From positions 1,240,001-1,304,000 of the forward strand of contig NZ_CP062941.1 in the NCBI RefSeq assembly GCF_015101885.1: DNA of 64,000 bases, given 5' to 3'. The stretch is from Massilia litorea. GTDB taxonomy: Bacteria > Pseudomonadota > Gammaproteobacteria > Burkholderiales > Burkholderiaceae_D. This document shows, one piece after another, positions 9,611 through 17,478 of this stretch. Position 1 is the stretch's first letter. Every line of letters starts with the position of its first letter. The notes beneath the pieces are model-generated. The model made no database searches, had not been told where the DNA came from, and saw only the letters and a list, made by a program, of their open reading frames with translations. The position numbers and the translations under genes are program-made.

Positions 9611-9759
9611 GCTTTCGTCGTGCACCTGCCCATTTGAAAACACCCTTCACCCCTACGGTGCTCCCCGGTTAATAACCACGCACCAAAAACGGGCACAAGC
9701 GATCCAGCTTACTGCCTTTTCTCTTGCTTCGCACCCAATATTGCTGTGGTGACACGCAA

Positions 9760-9840
9760 ATACAACGCTCATGCAGGCTGCGTTGTATGGACAATCGTCA
9801 ATTGTTAATATGACTTTTACGTATGGAAACATATCCATAC
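9760..9840 (+). promoter_or_regulatory. Leader with three successive inverted repeats before a TonB receptor
   Basis: The 283-base gap before the receptor is noticeably AT-richer than its surroundings and holds three perfect inverted repeats in a row: ATACAACGC/GCGTTGTAT (9760-9768 and 9780-9788, 11-base spacer), ACAAT/ATTGT (9791-9795 and 9801-9805), and GTATGGA/TCCATAC (9821-9827 and 9834-9840). The last ends 53 bases before the ATG. They could be operator half-sites or RNA hairpins in the 5' leader; I cannot tell which regulator would bind. Confidence 0.45.
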
Positions 9841-9893
9841 CTTATGGTCGTATTTCCGAGCACGCCGTTTCGATATTCAAGAAAAGAGAGAAC

Positions 9894-12353
9894 ATGACGC
9901 GTCACCCTGCCTGCCATCCTTTCCGTCAAACCCTGCTTGCCACCGCCCTGCTGGCCGCGCTCTATCCTGCGGCTGCCCAGGAAACGACGAGCGCCGCCGC
10001 CAGCGCCGACGAGAACAATCCGGCCCGCGTCGTCGTGCTCGGTTCGCGCTCGAGCGCCAAGACCGCGCTCGATACGGCGGCGCCGGTGGGACTGATCAAC
10101 GTGAAGGACATGCAGACTGCGGGTCCCCTGGAACTCGGTAAACTGCTGCAAACGCTCGATCCGTCGTTCAATTTCTCGACGACCTTCATCAGCGATGGTA
10201 CCGACATCATCCGTCCGGCCACCCTGCGCGGCCTCGGCCCCGACCAGCTGCTGGTGCTGGTGAACGGCAAGCGCCGCCACCAGCAGGCGCTGGTCAATGT
10301 GCAACAGACCATCGGCCGTGGTTCGGCCGGCACCGACATCAATGCGATCCCGATGTCGGCGATCCACCACATCGAGGTGCTGCGCGATGGCGCGGCGGCC
10401 CAATACGGGTCCGATGCGATCGCCGGCGTGATCAACATCGTGTTGAAATCCCAGGTCAAGGAAACGCAGGTCAGCAGCTCGATCGGCACCACCTCCGAGG
10501 GCGACGGCGACATGATCTCGGCCAGCGCGAACACCGGCTTTGCGATCGGCGACGGCGGCTATGTGAACCTGTCGGCCGAGGGCCGCCGCCGCGGCGAAAC
10601 CAACCGCGCCGGCGTCGACACCCTGCGCGTCGATCCGCCGCGCGTCACCCAGCGCATCGGCGACAGCCTGGCCAAGGATGCCTTCCTGTGGGTCAATGCC
10701 GGCCTGCCGATCGACAAGGACAGCGAATTCTATGCCTTCGGCGGCGTGTCGAAGCGTACCGGCGACTCCGCCGGCTTCTACCGTTCCAAGGGCGATGGCC
10801 GCAACGTCCCGGCCGTCTACCCGAACGGCTTCCTGCCGAATATTAAGACGACCGTGAAGGATGCCTCGTTCGCCGTCGGCTACCGCCGCGAGCTCGGCAA
10901 CGAGTGGAAGTTCGACGCCAGCGTCAACCACGGCCGCAGCCAGCTCGGCTTCCACGAGCGCGAGTCGATCAACGTCAGCTACTGGTACGAGCCGAAGCCG
11001 GGCGGCGGCATCTATGCCGAATCGCCGCTCGAGGCCGATACCGGTACCCTGAAATTCAACCAGACCACCTTCAATGCCGACCTGCGCGGCCCGATCGACC
11101 TGGGCGGACGCAAGATTTCGCTGGCGACCGGTTTCGAATACCGCCGCGACAACTACCAGATCGAAGCGGGCGATCCGATGTCCTATCAGTACGGGCGTAC
11201 GAACAACCCGGCCATCGTGATCCGCGACCAGAACGGCGGTATCGCCGCCTCGGGCGCCCAGGGCTTCCCTGGCTACACGCCATCGACCGAAGTCGACGAT
11301 GGCCGCCACAACATCGCCCTGTATGTCGATGCCGAGCACAACCTGACCGAAAAACTGCTGTTGGCCGCCGCGGTCCGTTACGAAAAATACTCGGACTTCG
11401 GCAGCACCACGACCGGCAAGCTCAGCATGCGCTACGACCCGTCGCGCACCGTCGGCCTGCGCGGCAGCGTCTCGACCGGTTTCCGCGCGCCCTCGGTGCA
11501 GCAGAAATTCTATAGCTCGGTGTCGACCAACCTGAACGCGGCCGGCGTGCTGACCGAAACCCTGACCGCGCGCGAAGGCAGCGCCGTCACCCGCGCCTTC
11601 GGCATCGCACCGCTGAAAGAAGAAACCTCGAAGAACGCCAGCGTCGGCATCGTGCTGCGTCCGCTGCAGAACTTCTCAGTCACCGCCGACCTGTACCGCA
11701 TCGATATCGACGACCGCATCGTCTTCTCGAGCAACATCGCGCCGGAAGCCGGCGCCGGTCCGATCCGCGCCATCCTCGACCCGCTGAAGGTCGGCCAGGC
11801 CCAGTTCTTCACCAACGCGATCGACACCCGCACCAATGGCCTCGACATCGTTGCCGAGCACACCACGCGCTGGACCGATTCGACCCTGGTGCTGTCCGGC
11901 CAGCTCGGTTTCAACAAGACCGAAGTCAAGGCGCGCCACTCGCAATCTCCGGTGCTGAGCGGCACCCAACTGTTCGACGACACGCAGGTGACGCTGATCG
12001 AACGCGGCCAGCCGCGCCAGCACCACGTGGTCGCCGCCGACTACACGACCGGCGCCTGGAACGTGAACACCCGCGCCAGCTATTTCGGCGCAGTGCAGGG
12101 CCAGGGCTTCACGCCCGGCTTCATCCAGACCTGGGACGCGAAGTGGCTGGTTGACCTGAGCGTGCGCTATGCCTTCAGCAAGCGCCTGACCCTGGCGGTC
12201 GGCGCCAACAACCTGTTCGACACCTATCCTACGGAGTGGGACAAGGTGCGCGCCGCGCCCTTCCCGCAGCTGGGCTTTACCCACTGCTGGGAAACCTGCC
12301 CGATCGGCATCAACGGACGCCAGATGTACGCCCGCGTCGACTGGGCGTTTTAA
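9894..12353 (+). CDS. TonB-dependent outer-membrane receptor
   Basis: This 819-residue outer-membrane receptor has a signal peptide ending at YPAAAQ (about residue 28), then a short acidic linker before the plug. Plug motifs LRGLGPDQLLVLVNGKRRH and IEVLRDGAAAQYGSDAIAGV are intact. The barrel carries the usual late GVNNLFDTYP-like segment (AVGANNLFDTYP) and ends in VDWAF with the terminal Phe required for barrel assembly. ATG at 9894 is chosen because AAGAGAG lies just upstream and a clean signal peptide follows; an in-frame ATG 41 codons earlier would give an implausible N-terminus. The ligand is unknown. The inverted repeats upstream suggest dedicated regulation. Confidence 0.92.
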   Translation: MTRHPACHPFRQTLLATALLAALYPAAAQETTSAAASADENNPARVVVLGSRSSAKTALDTAAPVGLINVKDMQTAGPLELGKLLQTLDPSFNFSTTFISDGTDIIRPATLRGLGPDQLLVLVNGKRRHQQALVNVQQTIGRGSAGTDINAIPMSAIHHIEVLRDGAAAQYGSDAIAGVINIVLKSQVKETQVSSSIGTTSEGDGDMISASANTGFAIGDGGYVNLSAEGRRRGETNRAGVDTLRVDPPRVTQRIGDSLAKDAFLWVNAGLPIDKDSEFYAFGGVSKRTGDSAGFYRSKGDGRNVPAVYPNGFLPNIKTTVKDASFAVGYRRELGNEWKFDASVNHGRSQLGFHERESINVSYWYEPKPGGGIYAESPLEADTGTLKFNQTTFNADLRGPIDLGGRKISLATGFEYRRDNYQIEAGDPMSYQYGRTNNPAIVIRDQNGGIAASGAQGFPGYTPSTEVDDGRHNIALYVDAEHNLTEKLLLAAAVRYEKYSDFGSTTTGKLSMRYDPSRTVGLRGSVSTGFRAPSVQQKFYSSVSTNLNAAGVLTETLTAREGSAVTRAFGIAPLKEETSKNASVGIVLRPLQNFSVTADLYRIDIDDRIVFSSNIAPEAGAGPIRAILDPLKVGQAQFFTNAIDTRTNGLDIVAEHTTRWTDSTLVLSGQLGFNKTEVKARHSQSPVLSGTQLFDDTQVTLIERGQPRQHHVVAADYTTGAWNVNTRASYFGAVQGQGFTPGFIQTWDAKWLVDLSVRYAFSKRLTLAVGANNLFDTYPTEWDKVRAAPFPQLGFTHCWETCPIGINGRQMYARVDWAF

Positions 12354-12364
12354 TCTGCACCCGT

Positions 12365-12432
12365 GCTTGCCTGCCGGACGATCGTCCGGCAGGCAAGCCG
12401 GCTCCCCGCACGGCAAGCTGGTCTTGCCGTGC
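12365..12432. repeat. Perfect 34-bp palindrome plus second hairpin, between convergent genes
   Basis: Bases 12365-12398 are a perfect palindrome centred on CGATCG, beginning GCTTGCCTGCCGG. It is followed by a second hairpin with 10-bp arms GCACGGCAAG/CTTGCCGTGC (12408-12417 and 12423-12432) around a CTGGT loop. The pair fills the space between the receptor stop and the convergent hypothetical gene. A bidirectional transcription stop is likely, but there is no T-tract on either side, so a REP-like element is an alternative. Confidence 0.6.
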
Positions 12433-12452
12433 TCTCCCCTCCGCCCCCGGAC

Positions 12453-13067
12453 CTAGTCAGCCGCCCGCACCCGCCTGATAAACCGCAGGTTGTCGAACAC
12501 GCCAACGTGGAGTCCATCGCCGTCATCGAAACCGGCGGCGGCGCCGCGCAGCGTGCCGAGCTGTGGCGCCGGCAGAGGCTGCGCGAGCGCACTGGCCGCC
12601 GCCATGGCGCCGTACGCCAGCGCCAACGGATACTCGGCATCGTTTCCCAATCTGCCCGGCGTCCCGTAGGCAAGCCGGTAGAGCTCGGCCAGCACCGACG
12701 AACCGAGGTAACTGATGCCGTCGCGCGCATCGATCTCCGCGCTCCATTCCACATCGTCGTCATCATAAACAGGGCTGCTCGCGACATAGAGATCGGTCAC
12801 GGGCTCGTTCTCCACGACCGGATTGAAAATGCCGAACCACAGTCCCTGGTGGCCCTGGTGGAGTACCCCCTCGCGCCATGCCGACCTTATCCATCCGTTC
12901 AGTTGGACGGCATCGGCCTCGAAATCGATGCGGCGTATGCGTTCCCAATCCGGATGGGGCAGCCGGCACGCGCAGGCGTCGACGAGCGCGTGCATGCGCT
13001 GGGCAATGCTGCCCGGTGCGGCCACGCTGTCCAGAATAATTTGAAACAAGCTGTCGTCGTAGGGCAT
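12453..13067 (-). CDS. Hypothetical cytoplasmic protein
   Basis: This 204-residue protein has no family I recognise. It has no signal peptide and no membrane segment; the sequence is mixed alpha/beta and acidic, with an aromatic patch (LWFGIFNPVVENEPVTDLYV) and a DDDDVEW acidic run in the middle. ATG at 13067 is chosen because ACGGAA lies upstream and the region beyond an alternative ATG at 13082 lacks a ribosome-binding site; the open frame continues further up but overlaps the real upstream gene in another frame. It starts 19 bases after the lipoprotein gene, so the two form an operon. Confidence 0.65.
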   Translation of the reverse strand: MPYDDSLFQIILDSVAAPGSIAQRMHALVDACACRLPHPDWERIRRIDFEADAVQLNGWIRSAWREGVLHQGHQGLWFGIFNPVVENEPVTDLYVASSPVYDDDDVEWSAEIDARDGISYLGSSVLAELYRLAYGTPGRLGNDAEYPLALAYGAMAAASALAQPLPAPQLGTLRGAAAGFDDGDGLHVGVFDNLRFIRRVRAAD

Positions 13068-13086
13068 GGTGTTTCCGTTCATCGGG

Positions 13087-13716
13087 TCAGGGTTTCGACG
13101 CCCGCGCAGCGCTGGGCGCCGGCTCCAGCCAGGGGGCGCCGGCGACCTCGGGTTTGGCTTCGACCAGCGCGACTTGCGCCTTGGTCGTTTCGCGGATCGT
13201 GCGCACCAGGTCGAGCATGGTCTGTTCCACGTATTTTTCCGGGGTGCCGAGTACCGCGCCGGTGGCACGCCGCGGCCAGGCCAGCCAGCCGCCCTCCTTT
13301 TTGGTGAAGGCGGCGTACATGTCGAGGTGGTAGCCGGTTTTATAGGGGTAGAGGCAGGCCACGATGTGCATGTCCTGGCTGCCGCGCACGTCGGGGCGCG
13401 CCTTGGCGGTCCAGCTGGCGCCGTCGCAGCTCGGGCCGCGTGCCGCGCCCGGGGTGTCGGCCATTTTGAAACGGCCGGGCTGGTCAAGCACCTCGGCCGT
13501 ATCGGGCAGCGGCGTGGCCAGCGTGGCATTCAGGATATTCCGGCTGATGCCCTCGCTGGCCGCGTGCAGCACGGCCGGCCGAGGCGCATCGGTCTTGATA
13601 TCGAATACCCGGACATACTCGACCGTCTGGTCGCGCGCCGCGAACATATCGCCCGTCGCCGTGCCGCAGCCCGCCAGCGCCGTGCCCACGACAACTGCCA
13701 TCATCACTCGTTTCAT
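13087..13716 (-). CDS. Putative lipoprotein, unknown function
   Basis: A 209-residue protein with a short signal peptide and a lipobox LAGC placing the lipidated Cys at residue 17, so it should be membrane-anchored. The mature part contains RNILNATLATPLPDTAEVL and a C-terminal amphipathic helix with EKYVEQTMLDLVRTIRET. Two Cys in the mature part (near 97 and 119) could form a disulfide. I do not recognise a named family. It is the first gene of a two-gene operon with the hypothetical protein downstream. The 184 bases between it and the dipeptidase gene contain its promoter region but nothing I can name. Confidence 0.65.
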   Translation of the reverse strand: MKRVMMAVVVGTALAGCGTATGDMFAARDQTVEYVRVFDIKTDAPRPAVLHAASEGISRNILNATLATPLPDTAEVLDQPGRFKMADTPGAARGPSCDGASWTAKARPDVRGSQDMHIVACLYPYKTGYHLDMYAAFTKKEGGWLAWPRRATGAVLGTPEKYVEQTMLDLVRTIRETTKAQVALVEAKPEVAGAPWLEPAPSAARASKP

Positions 13717-13900
13717 GGCCTACCTCTCTTGTACGTTGGAAGAAGGGACCGCGCGAGGGAAAGAAGCAATGCAAAGAAGCGAGCTCGTCAAGCCGCGGCA
13801 TCAATCTCTCGTCGGTACAAGAGGATTGTCCGGGTCTCAAACGTGAGGAAGGCTGAGAAAACTCAAGTGTGCGTGGAAGATGGATGCCGCCGGGACGTGC

Positions 13901-14572
13901 TTACAGTACGCGGCGGAAGGTCGAGCGCACCCGGTCGCGGTCGCCGCAATCGAAATGCCACCATTCGGTGTTGATGCCGACAAAGCCGGCGCCGAACAGG
14001 GCGCCGCGCAAGAGGCGGCGGTTGTTCACCTGCTGTTCGCTCAGCTGGCCAGTGCGCATAAAACCTTCTTCCAGGGCCGGGTGCGACAGGTCCGTCATGT
14101 CGTCGAAACCGGTGCCCATGTCGAGTTCACGGCCCTGCGGGTCGAGGATGGTGACGTCGAGCGCCATGCCGTAGGAGTGGATCGAGCCGCGCGCCGGATT
14201 GGCGAGATACATCTGCAGGCCGGTGCCGTCCAGGGCATCCCAGAGTTGCTGCTGCACCCGTTGCGGGCGCAGGGCGTCGAGCACGAGCAGGGTGTGGCCG
14301 GGCGCCTGAACCGCCAGCCAGGCCACGGCCGCCTCCAGGGCCGCCGCTGCCTCGACGTGCAGCCAGGCGCAGTCGAAGGGAGAATACAGGTCGCGCCCGA
14401 CGAAATTGTTAGGGCCGGCGTAGCGCAGGTCGACCGCAATCCCCGCGATCGATGACAGGTGGCGGAACTCTTCGCTGCCGGCGATGTCTTCGCTGGCAAC
14501 CGTCAAGAGTGGGCCGGTCTGATTCGTCCCGACGGGGCTTTGCCCGGTCGGGAACGAATTCTTTTCGTTCAT
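13901..14572 (-). CDS. ddpX: D-alanyl-D-alanine dipeptidase (VanX/DdpX family, M15)
   Basis: A 223-residue zinc dipeptidase that hydrolyses free D-Ala-D-Ala. The metal ligands are all visible: SxHxxGxAxD with His132 and Asp139, and the ExxH motif E203-W-W-H206. Arg102 in DALRP matches the transition-state Arg of VanX. There is no signal peptide, so it acts in the cytosol like E. coli DdpX, recovering D-alanine from wall turnover rather than conferring glycopeptide resistance (no vanHA ligase genes are present). Its start overlaps the LysR stop by four bases (ATGA), so the regulator and enzyme are cotranscribed, an arrangement that suggests a shared regulatory circuit. Confidence 0.9.
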   Translation of the reverse strand: MNEKNSFPTGQSPVGTNQTGPLLTVASEDIAGSEEFRHLSSIAGIAVDLRYAGPNNFVGRDLYSPFDCAWLHVEAAAALEAAVAWLAVQAPGHTLLVLDALRPQRVQQQLWDALDGTGLQMYLANPARGSIHSYGMALDVTILDPQGRELDMGTGFDDMTDLSHPALEEGFMRTGQLSEQQVNNRRLLRGALFGAGFVGINTEWWHFDCGDRDRVRSTFRRVL

Positions 14573-15474
14573 GCACTTCCCTTTTCAAGACAGGCGCGGG
14601 CCGTCGCGCCGATACAATTGGCCAGTTCGCGCGCGCCGTGCGACAGCGGGGCGTGGTTCGCGGTCAGCAGGTACAGCTGGACCGGGATGCTCGGCTCCCA
14701 CTGGCGGCGCTGCACCTTGTCCGCCGCCGCCGAGGCCGCAGTAAACGGGTCGACCACGGCCGTGCCGGCGCCCGCTTCGACCAGCGAACGGGCGATCTGG
14801 TAGGTTTGGACCACGGTACGGAACACCGGTTGCACGCCCTGCGCCTCGCAGGCGGCGACGACAATTTCTCCGAGCGGATCGTTGTCGGCCAAGCCGATGA
14901 GTTCACCGGATAGCCCTGCGGCGCCGATCGGCTGCGCGCACTCGGCTGCGCTCCAGGTGCCGGCGGGCGCCATCACGGTCAAGTTACCGTGGGCAATCGG
15001 TTCGGCGACGATGCCGGGATGGCGCGGATCCTGCAGGGACAGGGCCAGATCGGCCTCGCCCAGGCGCAGGGCGTTGACGATTTCGCTGGTGTGGTAGGTC
15101 GCCAGTTCGCAGCGCGTCTGGGCAAAATTGCGGCGCCAGGCCGTCATCGCCTGCGGCAGGACACTGATCGCCAGGGTCGGGGTCGACACCAGGCGCACCG
15201 TTTCCACCGCGCGCCCTTTCAGACTGGCGGCGAGGCGGCGGATGCCCTGCAAGTCCCTATTGAGTTTTTCCGTCTCGGCGAACAGGCGGTGCGCTTCCGG
15301 CTTCGGATACAGCTTGCCGCGCACGCGCTCGAAGAGCGGCATGCCCAGCTGCAGCTCGGCATGCTGCAACACTTTCGTCACTGCCGGCTGCGAGATGTGG
15401 AGAACCTGGGCGGCACCGCTGATGGTGCCGACCTGCATGATGGCGTGGAAAACTTCGATGTGGCGCAGGCGCAT
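14569..15474 (-). CDS. LysR family transcriptional regulator
   Basis: A 301-residue LysR-type regulator. The N-terminal winged helix-turn-helix spans about residues 1-60 (MRLRHIEVFHAIMQ, then ISGAAQVLHISQPAVTK), followed by the linker helix and a substrate-binding-like effector domain (about 90-295). The start pattern is that of the NocR/OccR subgroup, which senses amino acids and opines. It is translationally coupled to the D-Ala-D-Ala dipeptidase, so a D-amino acid or dipeptide effector is a reasonable inference. The 80 bases upstream separate it from the amidase gene. Confidence 0.88.
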   Translation of the reverse strand: MRLRHIEVFHAIMQVGTISGAAQVLHISQPAVTKVLQHAELQLGMPLFERVRGKLYPKPEAHRLFAETEKLNRDLQGIRRLAASLKGRAVETVRLVSTPTLAISVLPQAMTAWRRNFAQTRCELATYHTSEIVNALRLGEADLALSLQDPRHPGIVAEPIAHGNLTVMAPAGTWSAAECAQPIGAAGLSGELIGLADNDPLGEIVVAACEAQGVQPVFRTVVQTYQIARSLVEAGAGTAVVDPFTAASAAADKVQRRQWEPSIPVQLYLLTANHAPLSHGARELANCIGATARACLEKGSA

Positions 15475-15554
15475 TTTTTAAGTCCTTCAACGAGACGACC
15501 GCGCACGGCGCGGGCAGGCCGAAGGATACAGCGAAACCCAATGCAGAGCGAACC

Positions 15555-16532
15555 TCACTGTGGGTTCGCTGCAACCGGCGGCGTGTTCGGCGGCGTCGGC
15601 ACCGGCGGCGTCGGCAGCGGCGAGGTGCCGGGCGGAACTGGCGGAACGGGCTGCACGGGTTCCACGGGCTGGACCGGTTGCAGCGGCTGTTCCGGCTGTA
15701 CCGGACGCATCTCCGGAATCGGCGCGGGCGGCACCGGCGGCAGCGGCGCGTTGGCCGGCGTGGTCAGCACCTCCAGCATGGCTGCGGTCTCGGCATCGGG
15801 CTCGCCGGCGATGTTCGCCGGGCGGTATTTCATCTGGAAAGCGGCAATCACTGTTTTCGTCGGCCCGTCGAACAGGCCGGTCTGGGCCAGGCCGAAGCCG
15901 TGCGCGGCCAGTTTTTTCTGGAACCAGGCGGCATCCGGCGTTTGAACGTCGAACACCTGGCGCACGGCGGCGACGCGGTTCGCGTCCGGCCACACGACCA
16001 GGCCGGCTTGCGCCAGCTGGTACCACGGGAACATCGGACCCGGGTCCTGCTTGCGCAGCGGGGCGATGTCGCTGTGGCCGACGACGTTTTCCGGCAGGAT
16101 GCCGTGGCGCGCGACGATATCTTTGACTAAAGGAATCAGGGCGTCGATCTGGGTCTGCGGGAAGGGAGCGTAGACGCGGCCTTGTGGCGTGTCCTTCCAG
16201 CCGGCATTCACGATCTCGATGCCGATCGAGCTGTTGTTGAGCTGTGTATACCCCTTCCAACTGGAGTTGCCGGCATGGTAGGCGGCGCGGGTTTCGTCGA
16301 CCAGGCCGTAAACATGCGGGCTGGCATCGTCGGTGAGCAGATAGTGGGCACTTACTTGCTGCTCGGTCAGGATCTTCAGCGAAGACGGCTTGTCCGATAC
16401 GGTGTAGTGCAGCACCAGGAAGCGCACGCGGCTGGCTTGGCCCTTGGCCGAATAGGTCTTGTCGACGCCGCTCGGCGCGGTCACGCAACCGGCCAATAAG
16501 GCGATCAGGAGGGTAGCTGCAAGGGATTTCAT
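15555..16532 (-). CDS. N-acetylmuramoyl-L-alanine amidase (AmiD-like lipoprotein)
   Basis: A 325-residue lipoprotein: the lipobox LAGC puts lipidated Cys at 16. The Amidase_2 domain (about 33-180) carries zinc ligands His42 (VLHYTVSD), His153 (GHSDIAP) and Asp163, plus the catalytic Glu106 in GIEIVNAG, as in AmpD/AmiD enzymes that cut the MurNAc-L-Ala bond. A peptidoglycan-binding domain follows (about 183-257), then a proline-rich tail with PVQP-type repeats (265-325), which is unusual for the family. ATG at 16532 is chosen for the lipobox and the upstream CGGA. It is the last gene of the murQ operon. An 8-bp hairpin (15547-15570) overlaps its stop codon. Confidence 0.92.
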   Translation of the reverse strand: MKSLAATLLIALLAGCVTAPSGVDKTYSAKGQASRVRFLVLHYTVSDKPSSLKILTEQQVSAHYLLTDDASPHVYGLVDETRAAYHAGNSSWKGYTQLNNSSIGIEIVNAGWKDTPQGRVYAPFPQTQIDALIPLVKDIVARHGILPENVVGHSDIAPLRKQDPGPMFPWYQLAQAGLVVWPDANRVAAVRQVFDVQTPDAAWFQKKLAAHGFGLAQTGLFDGPTKTVIAAFQMKYRPANIAGEPDAETAAMLEVLTTPANAPLPPVPPAPIPEMRPVQPEQPLQPVQPVEPVQPVPPVPPGTSPLPTPPVPTPPNTPPVAANPQ

Positions 16533-16557
16533 GGCATTCCGTTCAGTGAATAAGTAA

Positions 16558-17478
16558 TCAGGTCGTATTGCCGTCGGCAACGGCCAGGCGGGCGGCGGCG
16601 TGGTGGGCGCGCATCGCAGTGTGGGTGAGCTGCGTATTGTCCGGCAGGCTGGCGCGCATGCTTGCCACGATAGACGGGTGCAGGTCGGCGGCGCGGCCGG
16701 CCAGGGAGACCGGGCGCGGTCCGAAGCGGTGCAGCAAGGCGTTCGCCAGGCGGCCCAGTTCGCGGCCGGCTTCCGACAAAATGGCGGCGGCGGCCGGATC
16801 CTGCCCGGCGCTGGCGGCGACCGCCAGCGCCAGCTTGCCGACCTCGCCGCGTTCCTGGCCATAGATGAACTGGCGCGAACAGGCCCAGTCCGAGCCGCCG
16901 ACGTGATCGAACACGGCGCGCGCCATGGGCGAATGTTCCCAGCTGCCCGGCGCCTCGTCCTCGCGGCGCCAGATGTGGCGCAATGCTTCGCGTGCGATCC
17001 AGAAGCCGCCGCCGCCGTCGTCGAGCACGACGCCGCGGCCGCCGGCCCGGTGGAATTGCCCGTCGTCATCAATAAAAGCGCCGATGGAGCCGGTGCCGGC
17101 ATACACGAGGTAGCCTTCGCCAGGCATGAAGCTGGCGCGGTAGGCAATCTCGATGTCGTTGCACATGGCGATCGCACCCGGCGCAATGCCGAGCAGTTCG
17201 GCCAGCCAGCTTGCCAGGAGTTCGCCGTCGCCGCCGAACCCGGTCAAGCCGGCGCGCACGCGGGCCGGTTGCGCCTGCGCCAGTACCGCGCGCGCGAGCT
17301 CGGTAAACGTGGCGTGCACGCTGGCGCGGCCGTCGGGCTTACTCATCTGCAAGGCGGACAGGCCGGCAACGGTGCCTTCGGCCAGGATTGCGCCATCGGG
17401 CGCTGCCAGCGCCCAGCGGGTCTGGGTGCCGCCGGCATCGATGCCCAGGCCGATGCCTGGTGTCGCCGCGCCAGGCAT
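16558..17478 (-). CDS. BadF/BadG-family sugar kinase, probable MurNAc/GlcNAc kinase
   Basis: A 306-residue ASKHA-fold kinase. The phosphate-1 loop GIDAGGTQTRW is at residues 12-22, a catalytic-type Asp108 lies in CNDIEIAY, and the phosphate-2 loop AGTGSIG is at 127-133. This family includes human NAGK and clostridial MurK, which phosphorylates GlcNAc and MurNAc at O6. Because murQ (which needs MurNAc-6-phosphate) is in the same operon, a MurK-like role is the best inference; glucosamine kinase is the main alternative. The start codon overlaps the DigH stop by one base (TGATG), giving strong translational coupling and fixing the start. Confidence 0.85.
   Translation of the reverse strand: MPGAATPGIGLGIDAGGTQTRWALAAPDGAILAEGTVAGLSALQMSKPDGRASVHATFTELARAVLAQAQPARVRAGLTGFGGDGELLASWLAELLGIAPGAIAMCNDIEIAYRASFMPGEGYLVYAGTGSIGAFIDDDGQFHRAGGRGVVLDDGGGGFWIAREALRHIWRREDEAPGSWEHSPMARAVFDHVGGSDWACSRQFIYGQERGEVGKLALAVAASAGQDPAAAAILSEAGRELGRLANALLHRFGPRPVSLAGRAADLHPSIVASMRASLPDNTQLTHTAMRAHHAAARLAVADGNTT

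Noticed and set aside
12453..13529. 358-codon reading of the hypothetical protein
   Set aside because: The first 149 codons overlap the lipoprotein gene in another frame and read as Arg/Pro-rich non-coding sequence; only the part from 13067 is retained.
13901..14572. VanX-type glycopeptide resistance
   Set aside because: No vanH, vanA or vanRS genes are present; a LysR regulator and wall-recycling neighbours favour nutritional use of D-Ala-D-Ala.
15555..17186. 543-codon reading of the amidase
   Set aside because: The added N-terminal part overlaps the kinase gene in another frame and would place the lipobox internally; ATG at 16532 gives a proper lipoprotein signal.
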